Below are positions 10,323-20,987 of a stretch of 64,000 bases of DNA, in pieces; position 1 is the stretch's first letter, and every line of letters begins with the position of its first letter. The translations under genes were made by a program, and so were the position numbers. Source of the stretch: Voacanga thouarsii (lineage: Eukaryota; Streptophyta; Magnoliopsida; Gentianales; Apocynaceae); contig JANUWF010003366.1 of assembly GCA_026120185.1 (NCBI GenBank), positions 3,038,001 to 3,102,000 of the forward strand, in the 5' to 3' direction. A model generated the notes under the pieces. That model worked only from the letters and a program-made list of their open reading frames with translations. It was not told the DNA's origin and made no database searches.

Positions 10323-11515
10323 TGTTAACCCTAAGGGCTTTCTTCTATATTTTGACTTATGACAAACATTGATGTGGACTAACTTGTGTGATCTATATGT
10401 GATAGGACATGCCTGACTTCAATTCTTCTAAGGTATTTTAATAAGATTGCTAAGCAACTCTTGAGCAATAGAATTTAAGAATGGGTGATCAAGATGAATT
10501 TCAAGCTTATGAGATTGCATACCAAGAAGTCCTTATGGAAGAACTTTAGATTAAGAATTGTTATTAATGTATTTCTTATTAATTTCTACGTCTCTTTACC
10601 TTACGATTCAATTTATTTCTACCTTAAAGCACACAAAGAAAAATATTTCAAAGTTTTAAATCTCAGAATTTTGGATTGAGTAGTTTGGATGATTCTACAT
10701 CCAAAAGATTCTTCCAAAATCCTGTAAACTGTGTCAAGTCATTTCTACCTGAAAAGTGCCATTTTGGACTTACCTTTTAGATGCATCGTTGTCTGAAACA
10801 TGAGTCCAAAACACGGGTAAATTTGACAGTAAAATTATAGCCGTTTTATACCCGTTGGTACTTCACTTTATGTCTCTATATAAAGCCTCTAAACTTGATT
10901 TCACACAAGATTTTTGCTATATCCTTCTAAGAAACACTCTTGCTCTATAGAAAACAAAAATCTCCTTTATCAAAGTACTTCAAAGTGAATTCAAATTGTG
11001 TCAAAAAGGTAAAAGTGTTTGTGCTTTTTCCTTGGTGCACATCTGCTCAAACATGTGAGATTTTACTATTTCATTGATATTTAATCTCTTTTGTATAACA
11101 AGGTTATGGTGTAAAACTCATATGGGTGAACCTTGATTTAATTAGTTGATTGAGAAGTTTTGGAAAACCATGTGTGGTGATCCTCTCTTGTATTTGGTGT
11201 AGATTAATTCCATTATATTGGGTAAATAAAATTTGGTTGAAAATCCTTAAGTGTGAGCTTAAGGTAGTGGATGTAGATTTTGGTAGATTGAACCTGTGTA
11301 CATTTTGTGTCTCATTTCTCTGCATATAACATTAACTGCATTGTATTTCTTACCTTAGTCTGAATCTGGATATTTCTCAAAGTTTTCTTAGACAGTTTTC
11401 TTTGTCACTATGAAGTTGGTCCAAGAAATTTGAAGAACATTAATATTTTGTATATCAGATTTCTTGAAAATTTTAGTTTGCCAAAAATCTTATTCACCCC
11501 CTCTAATGTTTTTCA
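10323..11515 (+). repeat. SIRE-like 5' LTR (1193 bp)
   Basis: Aligns along its whole length with 19428-20601. It starts TGTTAACCCTAAGG and ends TTTTTCA. Differences from the 3' LTR are largely C/T and G/A transitions, as expected for methylated repeats, plus small indels (extra TGAGTAGTTT near 10677; extra TTTTATACCC near 10844). The short frames within it (10485-10679 and 11104-11325) are LTR sequence. Confidence 0.92.
10877..10885 (+). promoter_or_regulatory. TATA box of the SIRE-like LTR
   Basis: TATATAAAG in CTCTATATAAAGCCTC, preserved in the 3' LTR at about 19957-19966. Position within the LTR fits a U3/R promoter. Confidence 0.6.
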
Positions 11516-11517
11516 CT

Positions 11518-11533
11518 TGGTATAAGAGCTTGG
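11518..11533 (+). other. Primer binding site of the SIRE-like element
   Basis: TGGTATAAGAGCTTGG lies two bases after the LTR end. The expected tRNA-Met-complementary core is TGGTATCAGAGC (one mismatch). Confidence 0.85.
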
Positions 11534-11575
11534 TCTACATATTCTTGATTTAACAGTCTTGTAGGAAAATCCTCA

Positions 11576-12587
11576 TGGCAAGCTTATCCTCTCTTCCATA
11601 TGTTGAAGGATTTTCAACAAATCAACCTCCTTTGTTCAATAGAAATAACTACACATTATAGAAAAATAGAATGAAAATCTATGTGTGCTCAATCAACTTT
11701 GAGTTGTGGAATTTGATAGAGAAAGGTACTTTTATTTTGTCAAAAGTTGTTGGTGGCCTAAAAATACCTAAACAAAATGACGAGTTTAATGTTGAAGACA
11801 ATGCTAAGATGATATTGAATTTTCAGACTATGAACATCTTATGCTGTGCATTGGATACGACTGAATACAATTGAGTTAGTAGTTGTGATTCAGCCCATGA
11901 CATGTGAAAATTACTCGAGGTCACCCATGAGAGGACAAACCAAGTTAAGGAATCCAAATTGGGGCTTCTAATTCATGATTATGAATTATTCACAATGAAG
12001 CCAAATGAAAGCATTACTGATATGTTTACTAAATTCACAAATATAACAAATGATCTCAAAGCCTGTGGGAAGGTTTATTCCCTTGGGGAACAAAATTAAA
12101 AAATTCTGGATGCATTACCTAAAAGCTAGTAGCTTAATGCTCTTGCTGTAGAAGAATCTAAGGATTTAAAATCCTTACCAACTGAAGAGATGATCGGCTC
12201 TCTTTTAACATATGAAATGAAACTCAAGAGGTTTTAGGAATACGATGACCATGATACAGGTAAAAAGGGAATAGCATTGAAAGTTGAAAAAGAGGATGAA
12301 GAAGTTAGTCAATTTGACAGTAGTGATGAAACAGAAGTAGCCAATGAATTTCTAGCAATGATAGCAAAAAAAGTTAGAAGGATGTTCAACAAAGGAAACT
12401 TTAAAAAAGGAAAGAAGTTCACAAAAATAAAAGGACCATTCTCATTGTTCAAGCCTCAATGTTATGAATGTAAAAGCACTGAACACTTTATTGCTGATTG
12501 TCCAGTTGCAAAAGGAAAGGAAGGTAGAATGCTTAAAAGGAAGAAGGAGTTGAAGGCAAAGAAAGGCAAAAGATTGATGGGGACTTA
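11576..12587 (+). pseudogene. SIRE-like gag (broken)
   Basis: The start ATG at 11576 (MASLSSLPYVEGFSTNQPPL), shortly after the primer site, opens the typical F-N-x-x-NY start (LFNRNNYTL). Then come a stop, MKIYVCSINFELWNLIEKG (11671-11874), more stops to about 12235, and an open stretch 12277-12587. The latter includes DETEVANEFLAMIAKKVRRM and the zinc knuckle CYECKSTEHFIADC, which keeps CX2CX4HX4C. A Lys-rich tail follows. Gag forms the particle and binds RNA. At least six in-frame stops mean no full protein. Confidence 0.85.
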
Positions 12588-13199
12588 GGACCTAAATGGG
12601 ACTGAGTCTAAAGAAGAAGATTCTGAGAATGAAATTGCCAACATATGCTTCATGGCTATGGAAAACAAGGCACATTCTTTGGAGAAAATGAGCTTCACCA
12701 AGTGGTTCTTGGACAACAGTTGTTCAAGACATATAACTGGAGACGCAGCATTGTTAGAAGATGTACAGACCATAAATGAAGGATTCGTTACTTTTAGAGA
12801 TAATAAGAAAGGAAAGATTCTTGGCATTGGTAACATTGGTAAAGGTTCCTCAACCATTATAAAGAAAGTATTACTAATAGATGATTTGAAATATAATTTG
12901 CTTAGCATTAGCCAACTATGTGATAATGGCTGCAAAGTCATTTTTTAAAAGGATTCTTGTTCTATCACTTGGTGAAGCATTGTTAGAAGATGTACAGACC
13001 ACAAATGAAGGATTCGTTACTTTTAGAGATAATAAGAAAGGAAAGATTTTTGGCATTGGTAACATTGGTAAAGGTTCCTCAACCATTATAAAGCAAGTAT
13101 TACTAATAGATGATTTGAAATATAATTTGCTTAGCATTAGCCAACTATGTGATAATGGCTGCAAAGTCATTTTTGAAAAGGATTCTTGTTCTATCATGG
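12588..13199 (+). pseudogene. SIRE-like protease region with internal duplication (broken)
   Basis: Follows gag in frame: NEIANICFMA, then KWFLDNSCSRHITGD, where the catalytic D-S-G of this family reads D-N-S. Next is the FRDNKKGKILGIGNIGKG .. LSISQLCDNGCKVIF segment, which is present twice because of a 229-bp tandem duplication. The first copy ends in a stop (TTTTTTAA at about 12947). The altered active site and duplication show the protease is inactive. Confidence 0.85.
12748..13198. repeat. 229-bp tandem duplication inside the protease region
   Basis: GCATTGTTAGAAGATGTACAG begins at 12748 and again at 12977. The copies run to CTTGTTCTATCA (about 12969 and 13197) with only about four substitutions by eye. 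The junction is ..CTATCACTTGGTGAA|GCATTG... The duplication is younger than most decay in the element. Confidence 0.9.
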
Positions 13200-14219
13200 A
13201 TAGCTCAAATCTTGAAACAATGTTTGTTGCCAACCGTGTTGGAAATATGTATGTATTCTATTTAAATGACCTTATAGCTCATGGTATTAGATGCCTCTCC
13301 GTACATGACAATAATGGTTATCTTTGGCATAAAAGATTAGGTCATGTATCTTTTGATTTGCTAAATAAACTATCCTCAAAAGAGCTTGTTAAAGGATTGC
13401 CCAAATTGAAGTTTGATAAAAGCAAAATATGATGCATGCTAATTTGAAAAACAAATCAAAACTTCCTTTAAACCCAAGAAAATGATTTCAACCTCAAAAC
13501 CTCTTTAATTAATTCATATGAATTTGTTTGGATCAATGAGGATTGTTAGTCCCGACGGTAAAAAGTATGCATATATGCTAGTTGATAATTTCTGTAGATT
13601 TATTTAGACTTTATTTCTTGGACAAAAGGACGAAGCCTTTTCTGAATTTTCGAAACTGATTAAACGTGTCCAAAACTCTATTAGATGTAAACTGATTTCT
13701 ATTAGAAGTGATAATGGTAAAGAATTTTACAACAATGAATTTACACACTTTTGTGATAAAAATGGAGTATTTTGCAATTTTTCAGTAGCCAAAACATCTC
13801 AATAAAACGGTGTTATTGAGAGAAAAAATTGAACTTTGCAAGAAATAGCTAGATCCATGCTTTGTGAAAACGCTCTTCCAAAATACTTTTGGGCTAAAGC
13901 TGTTAATACAGCTTGCTATATAGTAAACCGAGTTACGACGAGGCCATTTTTGAGAAAAGCACCTTTTGAACTTATGTTTGACCAAACTCCATCAATCTCT
14001 TATTTTAAAGTGTTTGGTTGCAAATGTTTTGTCCTTAACACCCGAGACAATTCGGGAAAATTTGATAGCAAGTCCGATGAGGCCATATTTCTTGGATATT
14101 GTTTCAATAAAAAGGTATATAAAGTGTACAATGAAAGAACTCTATGTGTGGAAGAATCTGTACATGTTGTGTTTGATGAATCTAACATTTATGCTCTAAT
14201 AAAAATGATGATGATGTAG
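13200..14219 (+). pseudogene. SIRE-like integrase (broken)
   Basis: Landmarks: RVGNMYVFYLNDL, zinc-finger start LWHKRLGHVSFDLLNKLS (to 13432), then decayed sequence with MNLFGSMRIVSPDGKKYAYM, second Asp in LVDNFCRF, IRSDNGKEF carrying the catalytic Glu (about 13705-13735), NGVIERKN, and an open C-terminal part 13836-14219 (YFWAKAVNTACYIVNRV, FKVFGCKCFVLN). The DDE spacing is copia-like. Stops occur at about 13430, 13605 and 13802. It ends in an ATGATGATG run. Confidence 0.85.
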
Positions 14220-15369
14220 GAGGTTCAAAAGAAGTAAGAAAAGACCAACTCAAAGCTCCACTGCTAGATACTCATGCAAAAGAAGAAGAAATTGAAGAAC
14301 AACAAATTGAACAAGGAAAAGAACAAACTGAAGATTCTACGGATCAATAATTACCAAAGGATTGGAAATACAAAACAGGTAATCCCAAAGAACAAATCAT
14401 TGGTGATCGAAGCTATAGAGTTAAAACTAGATTGTATTTCAGAGATAACTTGCTTTTCTCTCAAATATAGAACCTAACTGTATTGATGTAGCACTGCATG
14501 ATGAATTTTGGATTATTGCTATGCACAAAGAATTAAAATAATTTGAAAGAAATCAAGTTTGGAAACTTGTTCATAGACCACTTGATCGTTCGATTATTGG
14601 CACTAAGTGGGTATGTAGAAATAAAGCTAGATTGGTCGCCCAAGGATTCAATCAAGAAGAGGGCATTGATTATGATGAGACATTTGCTTTTGTTGCTAGA
14701 CTAAAATCTATAAGAATACTTCTTGCTTTTGCTTCCTTAAAAAATTTCATGCTTTATCAAATGGATGTTAAGAGTGCATTCCTAAATGGTTTTATTGAGG
14801 AGGAAGTATATGTTGAATAAACTCCTAGTTTTATTCATGAGTACTTTCCAAATCATATTTTCAAACTTTCCAACACTTTTTATGGGTTAAAACAAACTCC
14901 ACGAGTATGGTATAAGAGGTTTAGTAGATTCTTGATTTCAAAAGGTTTTTCAAGAGGCTTGATCGATACCACTTTGTTTATTAAATCTGATAAAACCGGT
15001 GATCTACTTATTGTTCAAATTTATGTAGATAATATCATTTTTGGTGCTACTAATAACTCTTTTTGCAAGATGTTTTCTAAGACAATGCGGTAAGTATTTA
15101 AAATGAGCATGATGGGAGAATTAAACTTCTTTCTTGGGCTGCAAATTAAGCAAACCAAGGATGGAATCTTCATAAATCAAGCTAAGTGTGCTAAGGAGTT
15201 GCTCAAAAAGTTTGGTATGAATAAAGCTAAAGAAATCTGCACACCTATGAGTATTTCAATAAAATTTGATCAAGATGAAAAGGGTAAGAAGGTAGATAAA
15301 CATAAGTATATGGGTATGGTTAGAAGCTTACTCTATCTTACTACTAGCCGGCCTGAAATTATGTTTTAG
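14220..15369 (+). pseudogene. SIRE-like reverse transcriptase (broken)
   Basis: After an acidic linker and a GDRSYRVKTR motif (about 14402) come RT landmarks: [46 protein letters not shown] (14632-14820), YGLKQTPR-like sequence (about 14881), then IYVDNIIFG, where the catalytic YVDD is YVDN (about 15022-15048). MGELNFFLGLQIKQ and a TSRPEIMF end (15103-15369) follow. Several stops and the changed motif indicate loss of activity. Confidence 0.85.
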
Positions 15370-15963
15370 TGTGTCTTTGTGCCCATTTTCAATCATGTCC
15401 AAAAGAATCACACCTATGTACAGTAAAATGCATCCTTCGATATTTGATCGGCACATATGATTATAGCTTATGGTATCCTCACACTAACACATTTGATCTT
15501 ATAGGATACACTGATGCAGGTTATGCGGGCTACAAAGTGGAAGAAAAAGCACAAGTGGCCATTGTCAATTTCTTGGACACTCTCTAGTGTCATGGCATAG
15601 CAAAAAGCAAGCTTGTGTATCCTTATCCACAATTGAGGCCGAATATATTGCAACTGGCAGTTGTTGAGCACAAATTTTGTGGATGAAAAATACACTGCTT
15701 GATTTTGGTCTTAACTTTAATTGCGTACCTATATTATATGACAATACAAGTGCTATAAATCTAACAAAAAATCCTGTTCAACATTCTAGGACAAAGTATA
15801 TAAAAGTTAAACCTCATTTTATCCGTGATCATATGTTTAAAGGCGATGTGTGTGTTGAATGTATTTCAACTGATAAACAACTTGCCAATATCTTTACAAA
15901 ACCTTTGGTCGAAGAAAGATTCAACAATATGAGAAGAGGTTTAGGAATTACAAAAATCACATA
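15370..15963 (+). pseudogene. SIRE-like RNase H (broken)
   Basis: Segments KCILRYLIGTYDYSLWYP and YTDAGYAG (15369-15587) carry the first catalytic Asp region. A frameshift leads through STIEAEYIA-like sequence (about 15630), then LLDFGLNFNCVPILYDNTSAI and KYIKVKPHFIRDHMFKG, ending TDKQLANIFTKPLVEERF..RRGLGI at 15963. This is the usual copia pol C-terminus, so it fixes the end of pol. Confidence 0.85.
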
Positions 15964-16446
15964 GCTAACCTGGTTGCATAAGTTTTCTTTATTTTGCAGG
16001 ATTAGTGAAGGTAATGTTTTTAGACTCAATGTTTGTATCTAAAATGCACCAACAAAATTTTTGGACGCAGTATTTGAGTCTAAAACCTACCTTCAATACT
16101 CATTCTTGAATAAGTCTCATTTAGATGAATATTTCTGTTTGGGTCAAAATCCAAAACAGAATTATTTTTGATACTTCATATTTCTTTTTTAAATAACTAC
16201 TTCCATATTTCAATTTTTTAATTTAAAAAAAAAGGGGCTTGAACTTTTCTCAACACAGCTTCTCTTAATCTCTGAGTTAAGTTACCTTTTCAAGGTGCTT
16301 TCTATCACAACTTTCTAGACATTCAAAGGACCTTTGATTCTTCTCTCTTCCAATCTCTGTAACCGACAACTATACTCTCCATCTTCCAAAAACTCTCTGA
16401 GTTCTTCGTCTCCAAACAACCAACAGTTAACGCCCTAATCTTCTCA

Positions 16447-17988
16447 ATGGCAAAAACCAAATCAACTACACCAAAACCCAAAAAGGTACAAACAAATATC
16501 TCCAAAGATAAAGAAGAAGGGTTTAGTATTGACCAAAGTAAAAGAAGTTTCACTAGAACTGGACTTCTCGGCATCATATTATGATTCTTCGAAATCTTCA
16601 CCAGAACAAGAGAGTTTTGAAAATCAGGTACTCCGATTTATTGATTCTAAGAGTGAGTCTGATTACAATGATTGGGTTTCAAGAAATAATACTATTATTT
16701 CTGGGTATTGTGTTAATCCACCATCTTTTCTAAATCTTAACAATGTGTTGGATATGTTTGAGTCTATTGGTTGAGGTAGTTTACTATCTATTGATGAAAA
16801 ACTGTTTACCGTACTCATTTGGAAATTTTATGCCAATCTGAGGAAAGGTCGTCTTGAGGAAACTGGGGGAGGATTTATGATTCGTTGGTACATTTCTAGA
16901 GTTAGAGGTAAGAGTATTGAGTTTGATCATCGTTTGCTGAATAAAATCTGTGAAGTAAGAGACGGAGGGGTTTAATATTTTGAATTAAATAAATTTCCAG
17001 AGGGAAGTGACATGTTTGAGTTAAAGAAATTTGAAGAAATATTTGCTGGAGGAAGGAGTTTTGAGAATTTAAGTAGCAGAAACACTAAATGGCTGAATGG
17101 AGTAGGGAGGATCTTACACCATATGGTTTCTACCATGGTGGTGCCAAGTTTTGGTTATAAGACCTCCATTAATATTTTACAGATGGTAATTATGTTAGTC
17201 TTGGCAGAAGGAAGGCAAATTACTTTTGGGTTTTTAGCTGCCAAGTTAATGCTGCAAACAAGAAATACTACTAGCAAAGCCTTTCCATTTGGAAATCTGT
17301 TAACAAAGGTCTTCAGATTTTTTGATGTTGATTTAAATTCAATCCTCTTGCCCCATCCAAAATGAATATTTACAGCTTTGAATCCTTTGAGCGTATGGGA
17401 TATATGAGGATAGGTAATGAATGGAAGTTGCTCCGTGATACCGAAGGTGAGGAAAAGGAAAGACTGTTGAAAGTAAAAGTAGAAGGAAAGAATGCCCCTT
17501 CTATTGGAGCAAAAAGATAAGTTGAGGAAGATCCTCAAAAAGAATCCTCTACCAAAGGAAAAGAAAAGGCTCAGGATAAGGGATTATCTGAAAGCATTTT
17601 GAATGCCACTAACTCTTCAGAACTTCAAAATCTTGGCAATAGACTGATTGCAGTGGAGAAGAAAGTAAAAATAGATGACCTAGTGTCTGTTCCTACAGTA
17701 TCTACTGCAGCAAAAGCAATAGAAGAGGAACCAGTCATTGAGGAAGAAATTGAACAAGAGCAACATGCAGCGGAGAAAGTGGTTGTTACTGTGCAAGCCA
17801 ACGAAAAGTCCCCACTTCAGGAAGTTTGTAGCACCCCCTGCCTCATTTGAACCACATGTCTCATCTGGGAAGAGACAGAAATATGTTGTGGTTAAGAGGA
17901 AATCAAGTAGAATTGCTGGTCAACACTCTAGAAAGGTACAGGATCAAGAACTGAAACAATTCACACCTCCTAAGAGTCCAGATTGGTA
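16447..17988 (+). pseudogene. SIRE-like env-like (third) ORF, broken
   Basis: It begins MAKTKSTTPKPKK at 16447, shifts frame, and continues KVKEVSLELDFSASYYDSS (16529-16774), then FYANLRKG..VRGKSIEF..LLN (about 16827-16950), LSSRNTKWLNGVGRILHHMV and KAFPFGNLLTKVFRFFDVDL (17012-17365). The tail is charged and Glu/Lys-rich (17599-17988). The FYANL..VRGK.I.F..LN and PFG.LLTK.F..F.VDL patterns resemble the putative plant transposon protein family (PF20167) seen in many plant retroelement accessory ORFs. I see no clear signal peptide or fusion peptide, so calling it an envelope would go beyond the data. Four or more stops or shifts. Confidence 0.7.
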
Positions 17989-19427
17989 GAATGCTCTTCA
18001 GTTGACCTCTAACCCAACTACCCTCAATTCTCTCTACTATCATGAACAAATCTAACTTTCTCTTTTTGTAGTTGAACAATTTAATTTTCTGTCTTTACTT
18101 ATGCACAAGCTTATCTACTTAAATTCTGAATACTTCATGTCTATATATATTCTTTTTCTACTGCTTCTTTTCTGTTATTTCTCTTTTTGATTGATGACAA
18201 AGGGGGAGAAACCATAAAATTGACTGGATATGGTTGGGAAGTTTCTACTTGGGAAATGTTGGGATAGTTAAAACTGACTGAATATGATTGGGAAGTTTTT
18301 GCTTGGGAAATGTTAGGATAGTTATTGGATATGTTTTGCTGGGAAATGTTGGGATAATTGTGAGCATTACAATTGGCTCCGTCGACTGGGTTGTGACTAC
18401 TCTATTGATTTATTTGATTATCTATCTAGGTGATAGTATGCTGTGCTCTTTGTTCCTAATTGTTCATAATGCATAACTGATTGATAGTCTGTCTGACAGT
18501 CCTTGAGTAGTAAATTTACTTGAGGGAAACTTTGTGCTTTAATTTGATATTTTATGACAACACATTGCCTCTGAATATAGCTAAGGCTCTTTAATTCTTT
18601 CTATGAAATTTATAATAAGTTTTGAATGCACTGCTTGATATGAATATTGATCATATGTGATCTCAGTTTATTGATATCCAAATCGGACAAAAGTTTGGTA
18701 TCCTAAATTTCATCCAAAAGTACTCTTTTCGTAATAAAGGTATCTTTGAGACTAGATTGATAAGATGTTTTTAAATGATTCTGTGAAAATTTCATTAATA
18801 AAAATTTTAGTCAAATGGATTGCTTCCTTTATAATCAAAACTCTTTGAGAAAATCAGGACAGATCAAAATTCTAAAAAATCCATTATCTCATGCATTATG
18901 TCAGGAGGAGTTTTGGAATCATATTTCCATGATCCAAAAATCTTGTCCAAAAAGGTTTTCTTCAAAAAAATTCATACCATTTTGGACACACACCTTTTGG
19001 ACATCCAAAACTCATATTTGAAAAGGTTTCATACTCACTTTCACCAATGTTTTGGATGTACGTTTTGGACGTACAAAATAGACTTCATTTTTTCCCTCAT
19101 TTACAAATATTTATATATGTAAACATTAAGGGGGAGCATCTCATCATATAAATTGTCTCTATATCTCTTTTATAAAAATTATTGTATCGGTTATTTCTTT
19201 ATAGAATAATCGTTTAATAGAAGGATGGAGGATATGGAGGTAGGATGTGCCATGCTTGCAAAGCTTATATATATTTTCTATTTTAATCTCATAAGTACTC
19301 TTTGAGTTCTATAATGAGAGATTGTATTTCAATGAAAAATATTCTTATTTCTCTCGGTATAACATGTTTATATAGTTTTTATTTCACAATCCTATCAAGT
19401 TTTGTCATCACTCAAAAATGGAGAGAT
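17989..19427 (+). other. SIRE-like 3' non-coding region with purine tracts
   Basis: Contains TGATGACAAAGGGGGAGAAA (18191-18210), the internal signature of SIRE-type elements, and a triplicated motif around CTGGATATGGTTGGGAAGTTT / GGGAAATGTTGGGATAGTT (18222-18360). A second AAGGGGGAGCATC lies at 19129, and a weaker purine tract AAAAATGGAGAGAT (19414-19427) directly precedes the 3' LTR and would prime plus-strand synthesis. No convincing ORF. Confidence 0.65.
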
Positions 19428-20601
19428 TGTTAGTCCTAGGGACTTTCTCCTATGTTTTGACTTATGATAAATATTGATGTGGACTAACTTGTATGATCTA
19501 TATATGATAGGACATATTTGACTTCAGTTCTTCTAAGGCATTCTAATAAGATTACTAAACAACTCTTGAGCAATGGAATTCAAGAATGGGTGATCAAGAT
19601 GAATTTCAAGCTTATGAGATTGCATACCAAGAAGTCCTTCTGGAAGAACTTTAGATTAAGAATTGTTATTAAGGTATTTCTTGTTAATTCGTATGTCTTT
19701 TTACCTTATGATTCAATTTATTTCTACTTTGAAGCACACAAAGAAAAAGATTTCACAGTTTTAAATCTCAGAATTTTGGATGATTCTGCATCCAAAAGAT
19801 TAGTCCAAAATCTTGTAAACTATGTCAAATTGTTTCTGCCTGAAAAGGTGCCATTTTGGACTTACATTTTGGATGCATCGTCGTCCGAAATATGAGTCCA
19901 AAACACGAGTAAATTTGACAGTAAAATTATAGCCGTTGGTACTTTACTTTATGTCTCTATATAAAGCCTCTAAACTTGATTTCACATAAGATTTTTGCTA
20001 TATCCTTCTAAGAAACACTCTTGCTCTATAGAAAACAAAAATCTCTTTTATCAAAGTACATCAAAGTGAATTCAAATTGTGTAAAAAAGGTAAAAGTATT
20101 TGTGCTTTTTCCTTGGTGCACATTGGCTCAAACATATGAGCTTTTACTGTTCCATTGATATTCAATCTTTTTTGCATAACAAGGTTATGGTGTAAAACCC
20201 ATTTGGGGTGAACCTTGACTTGATTAGTTGGTTGAAAGGTTTTGGAAAACCAAGTGTGGTGATCCTCTCTTGTATTTCGTGTAGATTGATTCCACTATGT
20301 TGGGTAAATGAAATCTGGTTGAAAATCCTTAAGTGTGAGCTGAAGGTAGTGAATGTAGATCTTGGTAGATCAAATCAGTATACATTTTGTGTCTTATTTC
20401 TCTGCATATAACATTAACTGCATTGTATTTCTTACCTTAGTCTGAATTTGGATATTTCTCAAAGTTTCCTTAGACAGCTTTCTCTATTGCCATGATGTTG
20501 GTCCAAGAAACTTAAAGAACATTAATATTTTGTATATCAGTTTTCTTGAAAATTTTAGTTTGCCAAAAACCTTATTCACCCCCCCTCTCTAAGGTTTTTC
20601 A
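19428..20601 (+). repeat. SIRE-like 3' LTR (1174 bp)
   Basis: Copy of 10323-11515 beginning TGTTAGTCCTAGGG and ending TTTTTCA, followed by the duplicated target AGTTC (20602-20606). The TATA box is retained. Confidence 0.92.
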
Positions 20602-20955
20602 AGTTCCAAACAAGATACTATTGCCGACTCAATAACTGAAGCTAAGTACATAGCCGCTAAGAAAGCTGCTTGGATCAAGAAGTTTGTGACGGAGCTTGGA
20701 GTGGTTCCCAGTGTTGCTGAACTAATATCTCTATATTGTGACAACAATGGAGCAATTGCACAAGCAAATGAGCCAAGATCTCACCAACGATCCAAGCATG
20801 TACTCAGATGTTTTCATTTGATTAAGGAAATCATATATAGATAATATGTAAAGATAGAAAGGATTCTCACGGATAAGAATATAGCTGACCCACTTACTAA
20901 AGCACTATCCCAAAAGAAATATAATAGACATATTGAGTCATTTGGTATTAGATAG
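20602..20955 (+). pseudogene. Copia A RNase H, C-terminal piece
   Basis: Resumes after the SIRE-like insertion: SSKQDTIADSITEAKYIAAK, then AAWIKKFVTELGVVPSVAEL, SLYCDNNGAIAQANEPRSHQ, SKHVLRCFHLIKEI, a stop, and LTDKNIADPLTKALSQKKY..HIESFGIR ending at 20955. This is the complete remaining RNase H and pol C-terminus. The match to copia B (52878-53162, minus) is close. Only one or two stops remain, a lighter load than in gag. Confidence 0.88.
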
Positions 20956-20977
20956 ATGAATAATTGGCTCTAGTGCA

Positions 20978-20987
20978 AGTGGGAGTT
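20978..20987 (+). other. Polypurine tract of copia A
   Basis: AAGTGGGAGT(TT), immediately before the 3' LTR start at 20988. The reverse complement AACTCCCACTT occurs at the same place in copia B (52791). Confidence 0.7.

Larger units (their letters stand above)
10323..20601 (+). mobile_element. SIRE/Maximus-like Ty1-copia retrotransposon, complete but decayed
   Basis: Bounded by LTRs 10323-11515 and 19428-20601, both TGTTA..TTTTTCA, with a perfect 5-bp target duplication AGTTC (10318-10322 and 20602-20606). Internal order is tRNA-Met-type primer site, gag with zinc knuckle, protease, integrase, RT, RNase H, then an extra env-like ORF (about 16447-17988) and a long 3' region containing AAAGGGGGAG tracts. 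A third ORF after RNase H plus the ACAAAGGGGGAG signature is typical of the SIRE/Maximus lineage. Every domain has stops, and protease and RT catalytic motifs are altered. It sits inside copia A's RNase H, so it is younger than A. Confidence 0.9.

Noticed and set aside
16447..17988. Calling the SIRE third ORF a true viral envelope protein
   Set aside because: No signal peptide, fusion-like segment or transmembrane anchor visible; the pattern fits a plant transposon-associated protein better.
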